From assembly GCA_016125495.1 (NCBI GenBank), contig WGLQ01000004.1, positions 62,001 through 126,000 of the forward strand: DNA of 64,000 nucleotides, in the 5' to 3' direction. Under the pieces are notes generated by a model. That model ran no database searches. It was not told the origin of the DNA and worked only from the letters and a program-made list of their open reading frames with translations. Both the position numbers and the translations under genes were made by a program. This DNA is from Hyphomicrobiales bacterium. GTDB lineage: Bacteria > Pseudomonadota > Alphaproteobacteria > Rhizobiales > RI-29. Below are positions 40,474 through 49,525 of this stretch, in pieces; position 1 is the first letter of the stretch; every line of letters begins with the position of its first letter.

Positions 40474-42999
40474 ATGAAGACCGAGGCACGCGTGGTGGTT
40501 GTCGGTGGCGGTGTGGTCGGCGTTGCGACGCTTCATCACCTCGCCCGCAAGGGCTGGAGCGACGTCGTGCTGATCGAGCGAAAGGAGCTGACCTCGGGCT
40601 CCACCTGGCATGCCGCCGGGCTGCTGCCGCTCTTCAACCTCAGCTACTCCGTCGGCCAGATTCACAAGTACTCGGTGCGCTTCTACCAGGAATTGCAGCG
40701 TGAGACCGGCATGAACGTCGGCTTCTCGCAGGTCAGCAACATCCGACTCGCCCGCACCCGCGACCGCCTCGACGAATACCACTATTACGCTGGCGTCGCC
40801 GAGACCATCGGCGTGCCGCTGAAGTTCCTGACGCCCGCTGAACTGAAGGAGGTCTGGCCACTCTGCGAGACCGATGGCATCCTCGGTGCGATCCAGCATC
40901 CGGGCGACGGCTACATCCAGCCGGCAGACCTCACCCAAGCGCTCGCCAAAGGCGCCCGTGACCGGGGCGCGACGATCTACCGCAACACCGTCGTCACCGG
41001 CATCGACCAGCGCGGTGACGGCAAGTGGGTGGTCACCACCGACAAGGGCGCGATCGTCTGCGAACACGTCGTCGCCGCGACCGGCAACTTCGCCCGTCGG
41101 ACCGGTGCCATGGTCGGCCTCGAGGTCCCGGTCATCCCCGTCGAGCACCAGTACATCGTCACCGAGCCGCATCCCGCGATCCTCGAACGCAAGCGCCAGG
41201 GGCTGCCCGAGATGGGCGTGCTGCGCGAAAGCGGTTCCTCCTGGTACATGCGAGAGGAGAACGGCGGCCTGTTGCTCGGGCCCTACGAGCACGGCGCCCC
41301 CTGCTGCTACGTCGACGGCCCCTCCGATCAGAGTGAGTACGAGCTGTTCCAGGAGGATCTCGACCGCCTCATGCCGCACATCGAGACAGCGGTCGCGCGC
41401 GTGCCGGCGTTCGGCGAGGTCGGCATCAAGAAGGTCTACAATGGCGCGATCGCCTACACGCCCGACGGCTCACCGATCATCGGCCCCGCGCCGGGCCTGA
41501 AGAACTTCTGGCTCAACGAAGGGCATTCCTTCGGCGTCACGGCCGCTGGTGGCGCCGGCTGGCAGCTCGCGGAGTGGATCGTCGACGGCGAGCCGACAAT
41601 CGACATGATGGGCGTCGACCCGCGCCGCTTCGGGCCCTACGCGACCGAAGGCTACCTCCGGCAAAAGAACGAGGAGGCCTACGCCAACGTCTTCACGATG
41701 CACTACCCCGACGAGGAGCGCGCCGCCGCCCGGCCCCTCAAGACGACGCCCTGCTATGAGCGTATGAAGGCGCTCGGCGCGGTCTTCGGCTCGGTCTACG
41801 GCTGGGAGCGGCCGAACTGGTTCGCCCCGGCCGGGTACGAGGTGCCCAAGGACCAGCTCGGCGTCGGTGCCGACGTCATCACCAGCCACAACCACGCCGC
41901 CCCCCTGGAGGATGGCCGCATCGTCGAGAAATGGTCGTTCCGCCGCTCCAACTATTTCGAGCACGTCGGCAACGAGGTGAAGGCCGTGAGCGCCGGCGTC
42001 GGCCTTCAGGACATGAGTGCCTTCGCCAAGTGCTGGATCTCCGGCCCCGGCGCCGAGGCCTGGCTGTCCTCGATCCTCGCCAACAAACTGCCAAAGAGCG
42101 TCGGGCGCATTGCACTCTGCCACTTGCTGACAAAGCATGGCGGCGTGCGCTCGGAGTTTACCGTCTACAAGCAGCCCACCGGCTTCTATCTCGTCTCGGC
42201 CGGCGCCTACGAGGCGCACGACCACGACGTTCTGCACAAGCTGCTGCCAACCGACGGCAGCGTGCGCATGACGTCGATGACCAGCCAGTGGGGTGTTCTG
42301 GTCATCGCGGGACCGCGCGCGCGCGACGTCCTTGCAAAGCTGACCCGGACCCCGCTCGACAACAAGAGCTTCCCCTGGCTGACCGGGCGACAGATTTCCC
42401 TCGGCGCCGCAACCGCCCATGCCCTGCGCGTCAACTTCGTCGGTGAACTCGGCTGGGAGTTCCACCATCCCATCGAGCAGCAGAACCACATCTTCGATCA
42501 ACTCATGGAAGCGGGCGCCGAATTCGGCATTCGGCCCTACGGCATCCGCGCCATGACGGCGATGGCGATCGAAAAGAGCTACCGCCTCATCCCGCGCGAA
42601 CTCTCGATCGAGTACTCGGCCTGGGAATCGGGCCTCGACCGTTTCGTCGCGCTCGACAAGGGCGACTTCCTCGGCCGCGAGGCGCTGGTTGCCCAGAAGG
42701 AAAAGGGTCTCGGCTGGAATTTCGTGACCATGGAGGTTCACGGCATCACCGATTGCGACGCCCGTGGCAACGAGGCGATCCACGATCCGTCCGGCAACCT
42801 CGTCGGGCGCGCGACGCACGGGGGCTATGGCTGGCGGTGCGGCAAATCCCTGGCGCTTGCCATGGTCAAACCCGAGCACGCCGCCATCGGCACGAAGCTC
42901 ACGATCCGCATCCTCGGCAAGGACCATGGGGCGGTGGTGATCCCCGAGAGCCCGTTCGATCCCGCGAATGCCCGCCTCAGGGCCGACGCCGGGGCATGA
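40474..42999 (+). CDS. Dimethylglycine/sarcosine dehydrogenase-family flavoprotein (DAO-GcvT fusion)
   Basis: An 841-residue enzyme. Residues 1-380 are a DAO-type FAD domain with VVVVGGGVVGVATLHHLARKG and the segment SGSTWHAAGLLP, whose His46 is at the covalent-FAD position of dimethylglycine and sarcosine dehydrogenases. A FAO-type linker follows, and about 430-830 is a GcvT folate-binding domain (YGIRAMTAMAIEKSYRLIPREL). Such enzymes oxidatively demethylate an N-methyl amine and hand the carbon to tetrahydrofolate. GGGGAGG precedes ATG 40474. Which substrate (dimethylglycine, sarcosine or another) cannot be read from sequence; the importer next door likely supplies it. Confidence 0.88.
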   Translation: MKTEARVVVVGGGVVGVATLHHLARKGWSDVVLIERKELTSGSTWHAAGLLPLFNLSYSVGQIHKYSVRFYQELQRETGMNVGFSQVSNIRLARTRDRLDEYHYYAGVAETIGVPLKFLTPAELKEVWPLCETDGILGAIQHPGDGYIQPADLTQALAKGARDRGATIYRNTVVTGIDQRGDGKWVVTTDKGAIVCEHVVAATGNFARRTGAMVGLEVPVIPVEHQYIVTEPHPAILERKRQGLPEMGVLRESGSSWYMREENGGLLLGPYEHGAPCCYVDGPSDQSEYELFQEDLDRLMPHIETAVARVPAFGEVGIKKVYNGAIAYTPDGSPIIGPAPGLKNFWLNEGHSFGVTAAGGAGWQLAEWIVDGEPTIDMMGVDPRRFGPYATEGYLRQKNEEAYANVFTMHYPDEERAAARPLKTTPCYERMKALGAVFGSVYGWERPNWFAPAGYEVPKDQLGVGADVITSHNHAAPLEDGRIVEKWSFRRSNYFEHVGNEVKAVSAGVGLQDMSAFAKCWISGPGAEAWLSSILANKLPKSVGRIALCHLLTKHGGVRSEFTVYKQPTGFYLVSAGAYEAHDHDVLHKLLPTDGSVRMTSMTSQWGVLVIAGPRARDVLAKLTRTPLDNKSFPWLTGRQISLGAATAHALRVNFVGELGWEFHHPIEQQNHIFDQLMEAGAEFGIRPYGIRAMTAMAIEKSYRLIPRELSIEYSAWESGLDRFVALDKGDFLGREALVAQKEKGLGWNFVTMEVHGITDCDARGNEAIHDPSGNLVGRATHGGYGWRCGKSLALAMVKPEHAAIGTKLTIRILGKDHGAVVIPESPFDPANARLRADAGA

Positions 43000-43063
43000 G
43001 GCGACGGGGCATCCAGCCGACGGGCGATGCGCTCGCCCGTCGGGGGTGCGTCGAGCGCGATTG

Positions 43064-43312
43064 TCAGGCGCGCTTCACGAAACTGATCACGAGCAGCAGG
43101 ATGACCGCACCGATTGTCGCCGAGATGATCTGGCCGAGAAGGCCGGAGAACGGCAAGACACCCGGAAGCAGGAAGCCTGCGACGATGGCGCCGAGAACGC
43201 CGACGATGATGTTACCGACGAGGCCGAAGCCGCCACCCTTGATGATCTGACCTGCCAGCCACCCGGCGACCGCGCCGATCGCCAGCATCACGATGATTGC
43301 AACGGGATCCAT
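43064..43312 (-). CDS. GlsB/YeaQ/YmgE-family small membrane protein
   Basis: An 82-residue, very hydrophobic protein with three membrane segments and the family pattern GAVAGWLAGQIIKGGGFGLVGNIIVGVLGA. Members are stress-induced inner-membrane proteins once annotated as transglycosylase-associated; the mechanism is unknown. GGAGA lies six bases before ATG 43312. It is a single gene between the dehydrogenase gene (convergent, 64-base gap) and the cytochrome c' region. Confidence 0.88.
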   Translation of the reverse strand: MDPVAIIVMLAIGAVAGWLAGQIIKGGGFGLVGNIIVGVLGAIVAGFLLPGVLPFSGLLGQIISATIGAVILLLVISFVKRA

Positions 43313-43628
43313 GGTCGTCTCCTGTCCATGCCTGGACCGATCCCTCCACATGACACAACGCGCGAGCGGCCCGGCTCGCGGGTCGAATCGCCCGCCCGAC
43401 GAGCTTAAACCAAAGTCGCAATCGTACGAAGCGCCCCGAGTGTCGCCTGGTGTCTGGGTGATGTGCCCGCCCGCAACGCGCTCCGCCGGGTTCGGTCAAC
43501 TTGATGTGATCGACGAGATGTTCGGACTTTGGTCTGTTCACCATCGTGCCACGATGTCGCTATGTGGGGGCGGTAAGAATCCGTGTTCCGCCTGTTCCGG
43601 GCGGTCGCGACCCAATCGGAGGAGTCAT
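43313..43628. promoter_or_regulatory. Divergent intergenic region upstream of the cytochrome c' gene
   Basis: The 316 bases carry the promoters of the small membrane protein and of the cytochrome pair. ACCAAAGTC (43409-43417) and GACTTTGGT (43525-43533) are perfect 9-base inverted arms, but 107 bases apart. No confident promoter or gene. GGAGGAGT precedes the cytochrome ATG. Confidence 0.3.
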
Positions 43629-44096
43629 ATGCGCTTTCGTACACTCGCCGCGGCGGCTCTCGGTGTGGCAGCCGTGGCGGCCGCCTCGACGGTGGCTGTC
43701 GCCAACGAGAATGCCGTGGCGGCCCGTCGCGGCTACTACCAGATGGTTCTCTTCAGCTTCGGCCCATTGTCCGGCATGGCCAAGGGCGACGTCGCATACG
43801 ATGCGGCGATGGCCCAAAAGCACGCGGACGAACTGAAGGCGCTCGCGGCATTCGGCTCCGGCCGCTACTTCGTGCCCGGCACCTCGAATGAGGACATGCC
43901 CGGCAAGACCCGCGCCCTGCCCGCGATCTGGGCGGCTGGCTCCGACGTCGGCGACAAAGCGTCGGCCTTTTCTGCCGCCATCGACAAGCTCGCCGCCGCC
44001 GCCAGCGGTGGCAAGGATGCTCTGACCGCGGCCGTGGGCGACCTCGGCGCGGCCTGTGGCGCCTGCCACAAGGCGTTCCGCGCCAAGGATTTCTGA
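43629..44096 (+). CDS. Periplasmic cytochrome c' / c556
   Basis: A 155-residue protein with a signal peptide (MRFRTLAAAALGVAAVAAASTVAVA) and a four-helix bundle ending in the haem motif C143-G-A-C146-H147-K, the usual C-terminal position in cytochrome c'. The N-terminal helix has RRGYYQMVLFSFGPLSGMAKG, typical of the c556 group with a potential methionine ligand. It probably carries electrons or binds NO in the periplasm. ATG 43629 has GGAGGAG before it. The cytochrome b561 gene follows after 151 bases, as is common for this pair. Confidence 0.93.
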   Translation: MRFRTLAAAALGVAAVAAASTVAVANENAVAARRGYYQMVLFSFGPLSGMAKGDVAYDAAMAQKHADELKALAAFGSGRYFVPGTSNEDMPGKTRALPAIWAAGSDVGDKASAFSAAIDKLAAAASGGKDALTAAVGDLGAACGACHKAFRAKDF

Positions 44097-44247
44097 TCCT
44101 GCAGGTGGCGAGATCCTGAACGACAGCGCCCGCGGCAGGCTTGCCTCCCGCGGGCGCATCTGCGACTGGGGCGGAGTATCGACGCCAGCGCGACGCCAAT
44201 TCGGGGCGACGTCGCCGCGTCGGAGGGGCGGATGCGAGGGGGGAATC

Positions 44248-44868
44248 ATGACGGATCGACGGGATGAGGAGATTGTCCGCGTCCGGGTTTGGAGTGTGCC
44301 GGTTCGTCTCTTCCATTGGCTCCTGGTGGCGGCCGTCGCGACCGCTTGGATCCTCGGCGAGTTCGGTCCCTCGATCAAAACCAACCATTTCTATGCTGGC
44401 TATGCGGTCGGTGGCTTGGTGGTCCTGCGCCTTCTCTGGGGCCTCTTCGGGCCGCGCGTGGAGCGGTTTTCCGGGTTCGTTGCCGGGCCACGCCGCACCC
44501 TGTCCTACATGGCCGGTATGTTTTCGCGCAGCCCGAGCGGCTGGTACGGCCACAACCCTGTCGGTGGCTGGTCGGTCGTCGCGATCCTGCTGGCGCTGCT
44601 CCTCCAGGTCGCGACCGGTCTCGTCGCCGACGACGAAATCTTCAACAAGGGGCCGTTCGCGGATCTGGTCGGCACGGATCTCAGCTTGCAGGCGACCGCC
44701 CTCCACCACCTGCTCTCGAAGGTCGTGCTGGCGCTCGTCGTCATTCACGTCGCCGCCGTCGCGTTCTACGCGATCTGGAAGCGTGAAAACCTCGTCCATC
44801 CGATGATTACGGGCTGGAAGAAGGTCCGCCGGTCCGCCTTGCCGCAGGATTCGGGACGGACCGATTGA
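44248..44868 (+). CDS. Cytochrome b561-family membrane protein
   Basis: A 206-residue dihaem membrane cytochrome with four helices. Haem-ligand histidines are seen in VRLFHWLLVAAVA (helix 1), NHFYAGYAVGG (helix 2) and ALHHLLSKVVLALVVIHVAAVAF (helices 3 and 4). It would pass electrons from the membrane quinone pool to the periplasmic cytochrome c' next door. ATG 44248 is preceded by GAGGGGGGAA. It converges with the regulator gene at 44927. Confidence 0.9.
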   Translation: MTDRRDEEIVRVRVWSVPVRLFHWLLVAAVATAWILGEFGPSIKTNHFYAGYAVGGLVVLRLLWGLFGPRVERFSGFVAGPRRTLSYMAGMFSRSPSGWYGHNPVGGWSVVAILLALLLQVATGLVADDEIFNKGPFADLVGTDLSLQATALHHLLSKVVLALVVIHVAAVAFYAIWKRENLVHPMITGWKKVRRSALPQDSGRTD

Positions 44869-44926
44869 GCGCGCCACTGAAGGGTCGCCTCGCGCTGGCG
44901 GCTCGGCACTTGGCTGCCGGTTTGGC

Positions 44927-45985
44927 TCAATGCTCGCCGAGGGTGCCGTTCGACATTTCGTCGGCACTCGCCGAGAATTCGCCAGAGAATGCGCGGTCCG
45001 GCTCGAACTCGCGGCGGTCGGCCTGAGGCGTCACGTCGTAGCGTTCGCGATAGCGCTTGGAGAAATGCGAGGCCGACACGAACCCGGCCGCGATCGCCAC
45101 TTCGACGATCGGCAGGTTCGAGTGCCGCAGCAGCCGCCGCGCCCGCTCTAGCCGCACGTCGAGATAGTAGCGAGCCGGCGAGCGTCCGAGGAACTGGCGA
45201 AACAATCGCTCGACGTGACGTCGCGAGATGCCCGTCACATCCGATATCTCGGCGAGCGAGAGAGGCTCCGAGACGTTCGCCTCCATCAGCTCGATGATGC
45301 TGAGGAGACGCGGGTTCTGGACGCCGACTCGAGCGCCGATCGGCAACCGCTGGCGATCCTGCGCCGGCCGGATGCGGTCGATGAGGCAGAGTTCACAAAC
45401 CCGTGCCACCACCTGCTCGCCATGGCTCGAGCCGATGAGGTGGAGCATCATGTCGAGTGACGACGTGCCGCCGGCACACGTATAGATGTTCTGGTCGACC
45501 TCGAAGAGGCATGAGCGCACCGCAACATCCGGGAACTGCTCGGAAAAACCGGGCAGGTTTTCCCAATGGATGGCGCAGCGGCGCCCATCCAGCAGCCCGG
45601 CGCGCGCCAGGATGTGAGCGGCGGTGCACAGCCCCCCGAGGGCGGCCCCGCGGCTGTAGAGCCGGCGCAACCAGCCGAACACCACCGGTTCGTTGTATTT
45701 CTCCACCTCGATGCCGGCACACACGATGACCATCGACGAGGAGGTCGGGTCCGAGGTCGCCTTGCGCACGGCCTCGAGGTCCAGCGTCGTATTGACGGCG
45801 ATGCCGTTCGAGGCCGCCACCGGCTGGCCGTCCTTGGAGACGATGTGCCAGCGATAGGTGTTGCTTCCTAGAACGCGGTTCGTCAGGCGCAACGCCTCGA
45901 CGGCGACCGAAAACGCCATCATCGAGAAGTTCGGCGTCAGGAAGAAATAGATGTCACGAGCCAGTTGCCGGGCTGGAGACAACAT
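44927..45985 (-). CDS. GlxA-family AraC-type regulator, GbdR-like
   Basis: A 352-residue regulator: a DJ-1/PfpI-like sensor domain at residues about 10-190 (DIYFFLTPNFSMMAFSVAVEALRLTN) and a C-terminal AraC domain with two helix-turn-helices (about 235-330, SLAEISDVTGISRRHVERLFRQFLGRSPARYYLDVRL). In the conserved Cys region the sensor has ALGGLCTAAHILARAG. GbdR, the closest known type by context, activates glycine betaine, dimethylglycine and sarcosine genes. It is divergent from soxB, which strongly supports this role. Confidence 0.85.
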   Translation of the reverse strand: MLSPARQLARDIYFFLTPNFSMMAFSVAVEALRLTNRVLGSNTYRWHIVSKDGQPVAASNGIAVNTTLDLEAVRKATSDPTSSSMVIVCAGIEVEKYNEPVVFGWLRRLYSRGAALGGLCTAAHILARAGLLDGRRCAIHWENLPGFSEQFPDVAVRSCLFEVDQNIYTCAGGTSSLDMMLHLIGSSHGEQVVARVCELCLIDRIRPAQDRQRLPIGARVGVQNPRLLSIIELMEANVSEPLSLAEISDVTGISRRHVERLFRQFLGRSPARYYLDVRLERARRLLRHSNLPIVEVAIAAGFVSASHFSKRYRERYDVTPQADRREFEPDRAFSGEFSASADEMSNGTLGEH

Positions 45986-46281
45986 CGCGACCTCCGAGGA
46001 ATGCTGTGGGGGCGCATCGGGCGATCCCGACGCGGTTCGGATGACGGCATTCGATCAGTTCCAATTCCGACATCTGCAAGCCGCGCTGCGACCTGACCCT
46101 CGTTCGACATCAACACGGAAACCAAGGCGAACGCAATCCCGGTGGCGGCCATCCGGACGCACTTCCGTCACGCCGGCCGATGTCGTATCCGAAACAGCAT
46201 TGATCCTGGGGGTCGGCAATCTGGCGGCGGTCCGCTGGCGCGTCGTCGGCGGGGGCCTGACGCGGAGGGAAGGGGCGATCG
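45986..46281. promoter_or_regulatory. Divergent control region between GbdR-like gene and soxB
   Basis: The 296-base gap must hold the promoter of the sox operon and of its regulator. I find no long inverted repeat or convincing -35/-10 boxes. GATGTCG occurs near 46181 and its complement CGACATC near 46076 and 46106, which could be half-sites but may be chance. GGAGGGAAGGGG precedes the soxB start. Confidence 0.25.
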
Positions 46282-47532
46282 ATGTCCGACTATTCGTTCT
46301 GGAAGCTGCTTCGTCAGGGCATCGCGGGTCACCACGGGTGGCGCCCGGCCTGGCGCGATCCGTCTCCGAAGCCGTCCTATGACGCGGTCATCATCGGTGG
46401 CGGCGGTCATGGTTGCGCGACGGCCTATTACCTCGCCCGCCAGCACGGCATGACCAACATCGCGATCATCGAGAAGGGCTGGATCGGTGGCGGCAATGCG
46501 GGCCGCAACACCACGATCATTCGCTCGAACTACCTCTACGACGAGAGCGCGGCGATCTACGACCACGCCATGCAGCTCTGGAAGGGGCTCGGGCGTGAGT
46601 TGAACTACAACATCATGATGAGCCACCGCGGCGTGCTCAACCTCGCCCACGATGACGGCGAGATGCGCACCTTGAAGCGCCGCGTCGAGGCCAACCGCCT
46701 CAATGGCGTCGATGCGGAATGGCTCGACGCCAAGCAGGTCAAGGAGTTCTGCCCGATCATCAATATCTCGCCCGACATCCGCTTTCCGGTTCTCGGCGCG
46801 ACGCTCCAGCGCTCCGGCGGCGTCAACCGCCATGACGCGGTCGTCTGGGGCTATGCCCGCAAGGCCGACGCGATGGGCGTCGACATCATTCAGAACTGCG
46901 AGGTGACGGGCATCAAGGTGGAGGCGGGTCGGGTCGTCGGCCTGACCACCACGAAGGGCGACATCCGCACCCCCAAGATCGCCTCCGTCGCGGCCGGCCA
47001 CACCAGCGTCATCGCGCGCATGGTGGACCTGCGCCTGCCGATCGAGAGCCACCCCCTCCAGGCGCTCGTTTCCGAGCCGATCAAGCCGGTCAATCCGTGC
47101 GTCGTCATGTCGAACGCCGTGCACGCCTATTGCAGCCAGTCCGACAAGGGCGAACTGGTCATCGGCGCCGGCATCGACCATCAGATCTCCTATACCCAGC
47201 GTGGCGGCTTCGACCTCATCGAGGAGACCATTCAGGCGATCGTCGAGATGTTCCCGATTTTCTCCCGTCTGCGCCTCATGCGCCAGTGGGGCGGCATCGT
47301 CGACGTCTGCCCGGACGCCAGTCCGATCATTTCCAAGACGGACGTCGAAGGTTTCTACGTCAACGCCGGCTGGGGCACCGGCGGCTGGAAGGCGACGCCA
47401 GGCTCGGGTCACGCCTTCGCCGACCTCGTCGCCCGCAACGAGCCCAACGCCATCGCCGCCCCCTTCACCATCGACCGCTTCCGCTCCGGAAAGCTCGTCG
47501 CCGAGCACGGCGCGGCCGCCGTGGCGCACTGA
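46282..47532 (+). CDS. soxB: Sarcosine oxidase beta subunit
   Basis: A 416-residue flavoprotein subunit of heterotetrameric sarcosine oxidase, which turns sarcosine into glycine, peroxide and methylene-THF. The family N-terminus [26 protein letters not shown] motif [19 protein letters not shown] and [16 protein letters not shown] are present. His184 in [15 protein letters not shown] is at the position of the covalent FMN attachment. The C-terminal [16 protein letters not shown]-type region is intact (here [15 protein letters not shown]). First gene of the operon; the other subunits come only after two inserted genes. Confidence 0.95.
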   Translation: MSDYSFWKLLRQGIAGHHGWRPAWRDPSPKPSYDAVIIGGGGHGCATAYYLARQHGMTNIAIIEKGWIGGGNAGRNTTIIRSNYLYDESAAIYDHAMQLWKGLGRELNYNIMMSHRGVLNLAHDDGEMRTLKRRVEANRLNGVDAEWLDAKQVKEFCPIINISPDIRFPVLGATLQRSGGVNRHDAVVWGYARKADAMGVDIIQNCEVTGIKVEAGRVVGLTTTKGDIRTPKIASVAAGHTSVIARMVDLRLPIESHPLQALVSEPIKPVNPCVVMSNAVHAYCSQSDKGELVIGAGIDHQISYTQRGGFDLIEETIQAIVEMFPIFSRLRLMRQWGGIVDVCPDASPIISKTDVEGFYVNAGWGTGGWKATPGSGHAFADLVARNEPNAIAAPFTIDRFRSGKLVAEHGAAAVAH

Positions 47533-47599
47533 ATTTTCTTCTCGAGGCGCGGGCGTCGACCGTCCGCATCCCGTTCGCCTGTTCAACCTGTGTCGATAC

Positions 47600-48463
47600 A
47601 TGAAGCACCACTGGCACCTTGACGACAGCGCTGAAACGTCCGCGGGCCGCCTCGCCTGCGGTCGTGCCGGCGCGCCAAGTCGCCCGCCGCTGGTGCTGAC
47701 TCATGGTTGGCCCTGGTCCTCGTTCAGTTGGCACCGGGTCATACCGGCGCTCGCCGACCGGTTCCATGTCCACTGGTACGACATGCCGGGCTACGGTCGC
47801 TCCGAAATGCGGCCTGATCAGGCGACTGGCCTCAATGTCCAGGGCGCCGTCTTTGCCGAGATGCTCGGGCACTGGGGGCTCCGTGAGGGAGCAGCCCGCC
47901 CGCTCGTCTGGGCGCACGACTTCGGTGGCGCGACGACCTTACGCGCGCACCTGCTGCATGGTGCCGAATACGCGCGGCTCCTGTTGATGAACGTGGTCGC
48001 CATGCGACCCTGGGGCTCGAGCTTCTTCGATCATGTCCGCGCCCACATCGATGCGTTCCTCGGGGTGCCGCCGCACATCCACGCCGCCATCGTGCGGGCC
48101 TACATCGAGGGCGCCCTCGTCTGTGACCTGCAACGCGGCGACGTCGACGCACTCGTTGCCCCCTGGTTGACCGAGACCGGTCGCATCAGCTTCTGGCACC
48201 AGTTCGCAGAAGCCGACGAGCGATGGACGGGCGAGGTCGAGCCGCACTATGCGGACATCCGCTGCCCGGCGCACGTCCTCTGGGGGAAAGCCGACCCGTG
48301 GATTCCGCTCGCCCGCGGTAAGGCGCTGCATGGCGCCATCGGTGCCAAGGGCGCATCGGTCGGCTGGGCCGTGCTCGAGGGTGTCGGCCATTTGCCGCAG
48401 CTCGAGGCACCGGATGCCGTCGTCGCCGCCGCATTCGAGTTCTTCGCGGGGGAGACACGTTGA
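47600..48463 (+). CDS. Alpha/beta hydrolase with Asp nucleophile (haloacetate/haloalkane dehalogenase- or epoxide hydrolase-like)
   Basis: A 287-residue alpha/beta-fold hydrolase. HGWPW at 35-39 supplies the oxyanion hole; the nucleophile elbow WAHDFGGAT has Asp107 instead of Ser, as in dehalogenases and epoxide hydrolases; the catalytic histidine is His264 in GVGHLPQLE, and an acid lies in LWGKADPWIP. It sits 67 bases after soxB and its stop overlaps the LysE start (TGATG), so it is part of the sox operon. Substrate unknown. The start ATG 47600 lacks a strong ribosome site. Confidence 0.82.
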   Translation: MKHHWHLDDSAETSAGRLACGRAGAPSRPPLVLTHGWPWSSFSWHRVIPALADRFHVHWYDMPGYGRSEMRPDQATGLNVQGAVFAEMLGHWGLREGAARPLVWAHDFGGATTLRAHLLHGAEYARLLLMNVVAMRPWGSSFFDHVRAHIDAFLGVPPHIHAAIVRAYIEGALVCDLQRGDVDALVAPWLTETGRISFWHQFAEADERWTGEVEPHYADIRCPAHVLWGKADPWIPLARGKALHGAIGAKGASVGWAVLEGVGHLPQLEAPDAVVAAAFEFFAGETR

Positions 48464-49119
48464 TGCTTTCCCTCGAGACCTGGCTCGCCTTTGCCTCGGC
48501 CACGGCGCTCTTTGCTTACATGCCGGGTCCGTCGCTGCTCTATGCCGCGGCCCAGACCATGGCCCACGGTCGAAGCGGCGGGCTGCGGGCGGCGCTCGGT
48601 CTGCACCTCGGTTGCTATGTCCATGTCCTGGCTGTTGCGCTCGGCTTCAGTGCCCTGCTCGTGGCGGTTCCGACGGCCTACGCCGCCATGAAGCTGGTCG
48701 GCGCGGGCTACCTGGTCTGGCTCGGCCTGCAGCTCGTCCGGGATGCGATCGCCGGCGTCCGGCCCGGGCCCGCAGGCGATCCGGCTGCAACCGAGCATGC
48801 TTTGCCGCAGCATGCCCGCCGGCCTTTGCTCAGCTCGGCGATCGTCGAGATCCTCAACCCGAAGACGGCATTGTTCTATTATGCCTTCCTGCCGCAGTTC
48901 GTCGACCCTGCATCCGGTGTCGCCCCGTGGCTGCAATTCCTCGTCCTCGGCACGCTGGTCAATCTGGCGTTTTCCTCTGCGGACCTCATCGCCGTCGTCT
49001 TCGCCGACTGGGTCTCCGGCACGCTTGCACGCTCGGCTCGTGCGGCGGCATGGGTCCGAGGTCTCGGCGGCACGATCCTCGTCGCTCTCGGCCTGCGCCT
49101 CGCAATGGATAGAAACTGA
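48463..49119 (+). CDS. LysE/RhtB-family amino-acid exporter
   Basis: A 218-residue membrane protein with five to six helices. It has the LysE-family N-terminus (WLAFASATALFAYMPGPSLLYAAAQTMAHG, with the PGP motif) and IVEILNPKTALFYYAFLPQFV in the middle. Members export amino acids or related metabolites. Within the sarcosine oxidase operon it may relieve excess glycine, sarcosine or another product, which is inference. ATG 48463 overlaps the hydrolase stop. Confidence 0.87.
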   Translation: MLSLETWLAFASATALFAYMPGPSLLYAAAQTMAHGRSGGLRAALGLHLGCYVHVLAVALGFSALLVAVPTAYAAMKLVGAGYLVWLGLQLVRDAIAGVRPGPAGDPAATEHALPQHARRPLLSSAIVEILNPKTALFYYAFLPQFVDPASGVAPWLQFLVLGTLVNLAFSSADLIAVVFADWVSGTLARSARAAAWVRGLGGTILVALGLRLAMDRN

Positions 49120-49132
49120 AAGGCTCCCCAAG

Positions 49133-49525
49133 ATGCTGGTCATCGAATGCCCACACTGTGGCCCGCGCGAGCAGGAGGAATTCTCCTACGGCGGCGAGGC
49201 ACACATCGCCCGTCCGACGAACTCCGCCGACCTCAGCGACGCCGAGTGGGCCGAGTACGTCTTCATGCGTTCGAATACGAAGGGCGTTTTCGCCGAGCGT
49301 TGGATGCACGCCGCCGGCTGCCGCAAATGGTTCAACGTGATACGCAACACCGCGACCGACCGCATCCTCGCGGTCTATGCCCAGGGTGCGCCGCGCCCCG
49401 TGGTCGACCTCGCGGGGGAGGCTTTGCGGACCCCGAGCGGAGAGCCGTTCGTCGGCTCAGGTAACGACGCCACGAAAGTTCTCTCGAGCGCCGAGAGCAT
49501 GGCTGGAAAGGCACGCTCGTCATGA
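49133..49525 (+). CDS. soxD: Sarcosine oxidase delta subunit
   Basis: A 130-residue zinc subunit. The zinc ligands Cys6, Cys9 (ECPHCGPRE), His59 and Cys63 (MHAAGCRKWFNV) fall at the positions seen in characterised delta subunits. The first 95 residues match the family; the last 35 (from about VVDLAGEALRTPSGE) are an extension rich in small residues. The stop overlaps the soxA start (ATGA). The frame is short and overlaps longer spurious frames, but the motifs make it certain. Confidence 0.93.
   Translation: MLVIECPHCGPREQEEFSYGGEAHIARPTNSADLSDAEWAEYVFMRSNTKGVFAERWMHAAGCRKWFNVIRNTATDRILAVYAQGAPRPVVDLAGEALRTPSGEPFVGSGNDATKVLSSAESMAGKARSS

Noticed and set aside
43409-43533. Perfect 9-base inverted arms ACCAAAGTC/GACTTTGGT.
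   Set aside because: They are 107 bases apart with no supporting pairing between; chance cannot be excluded and no promoter aligns.
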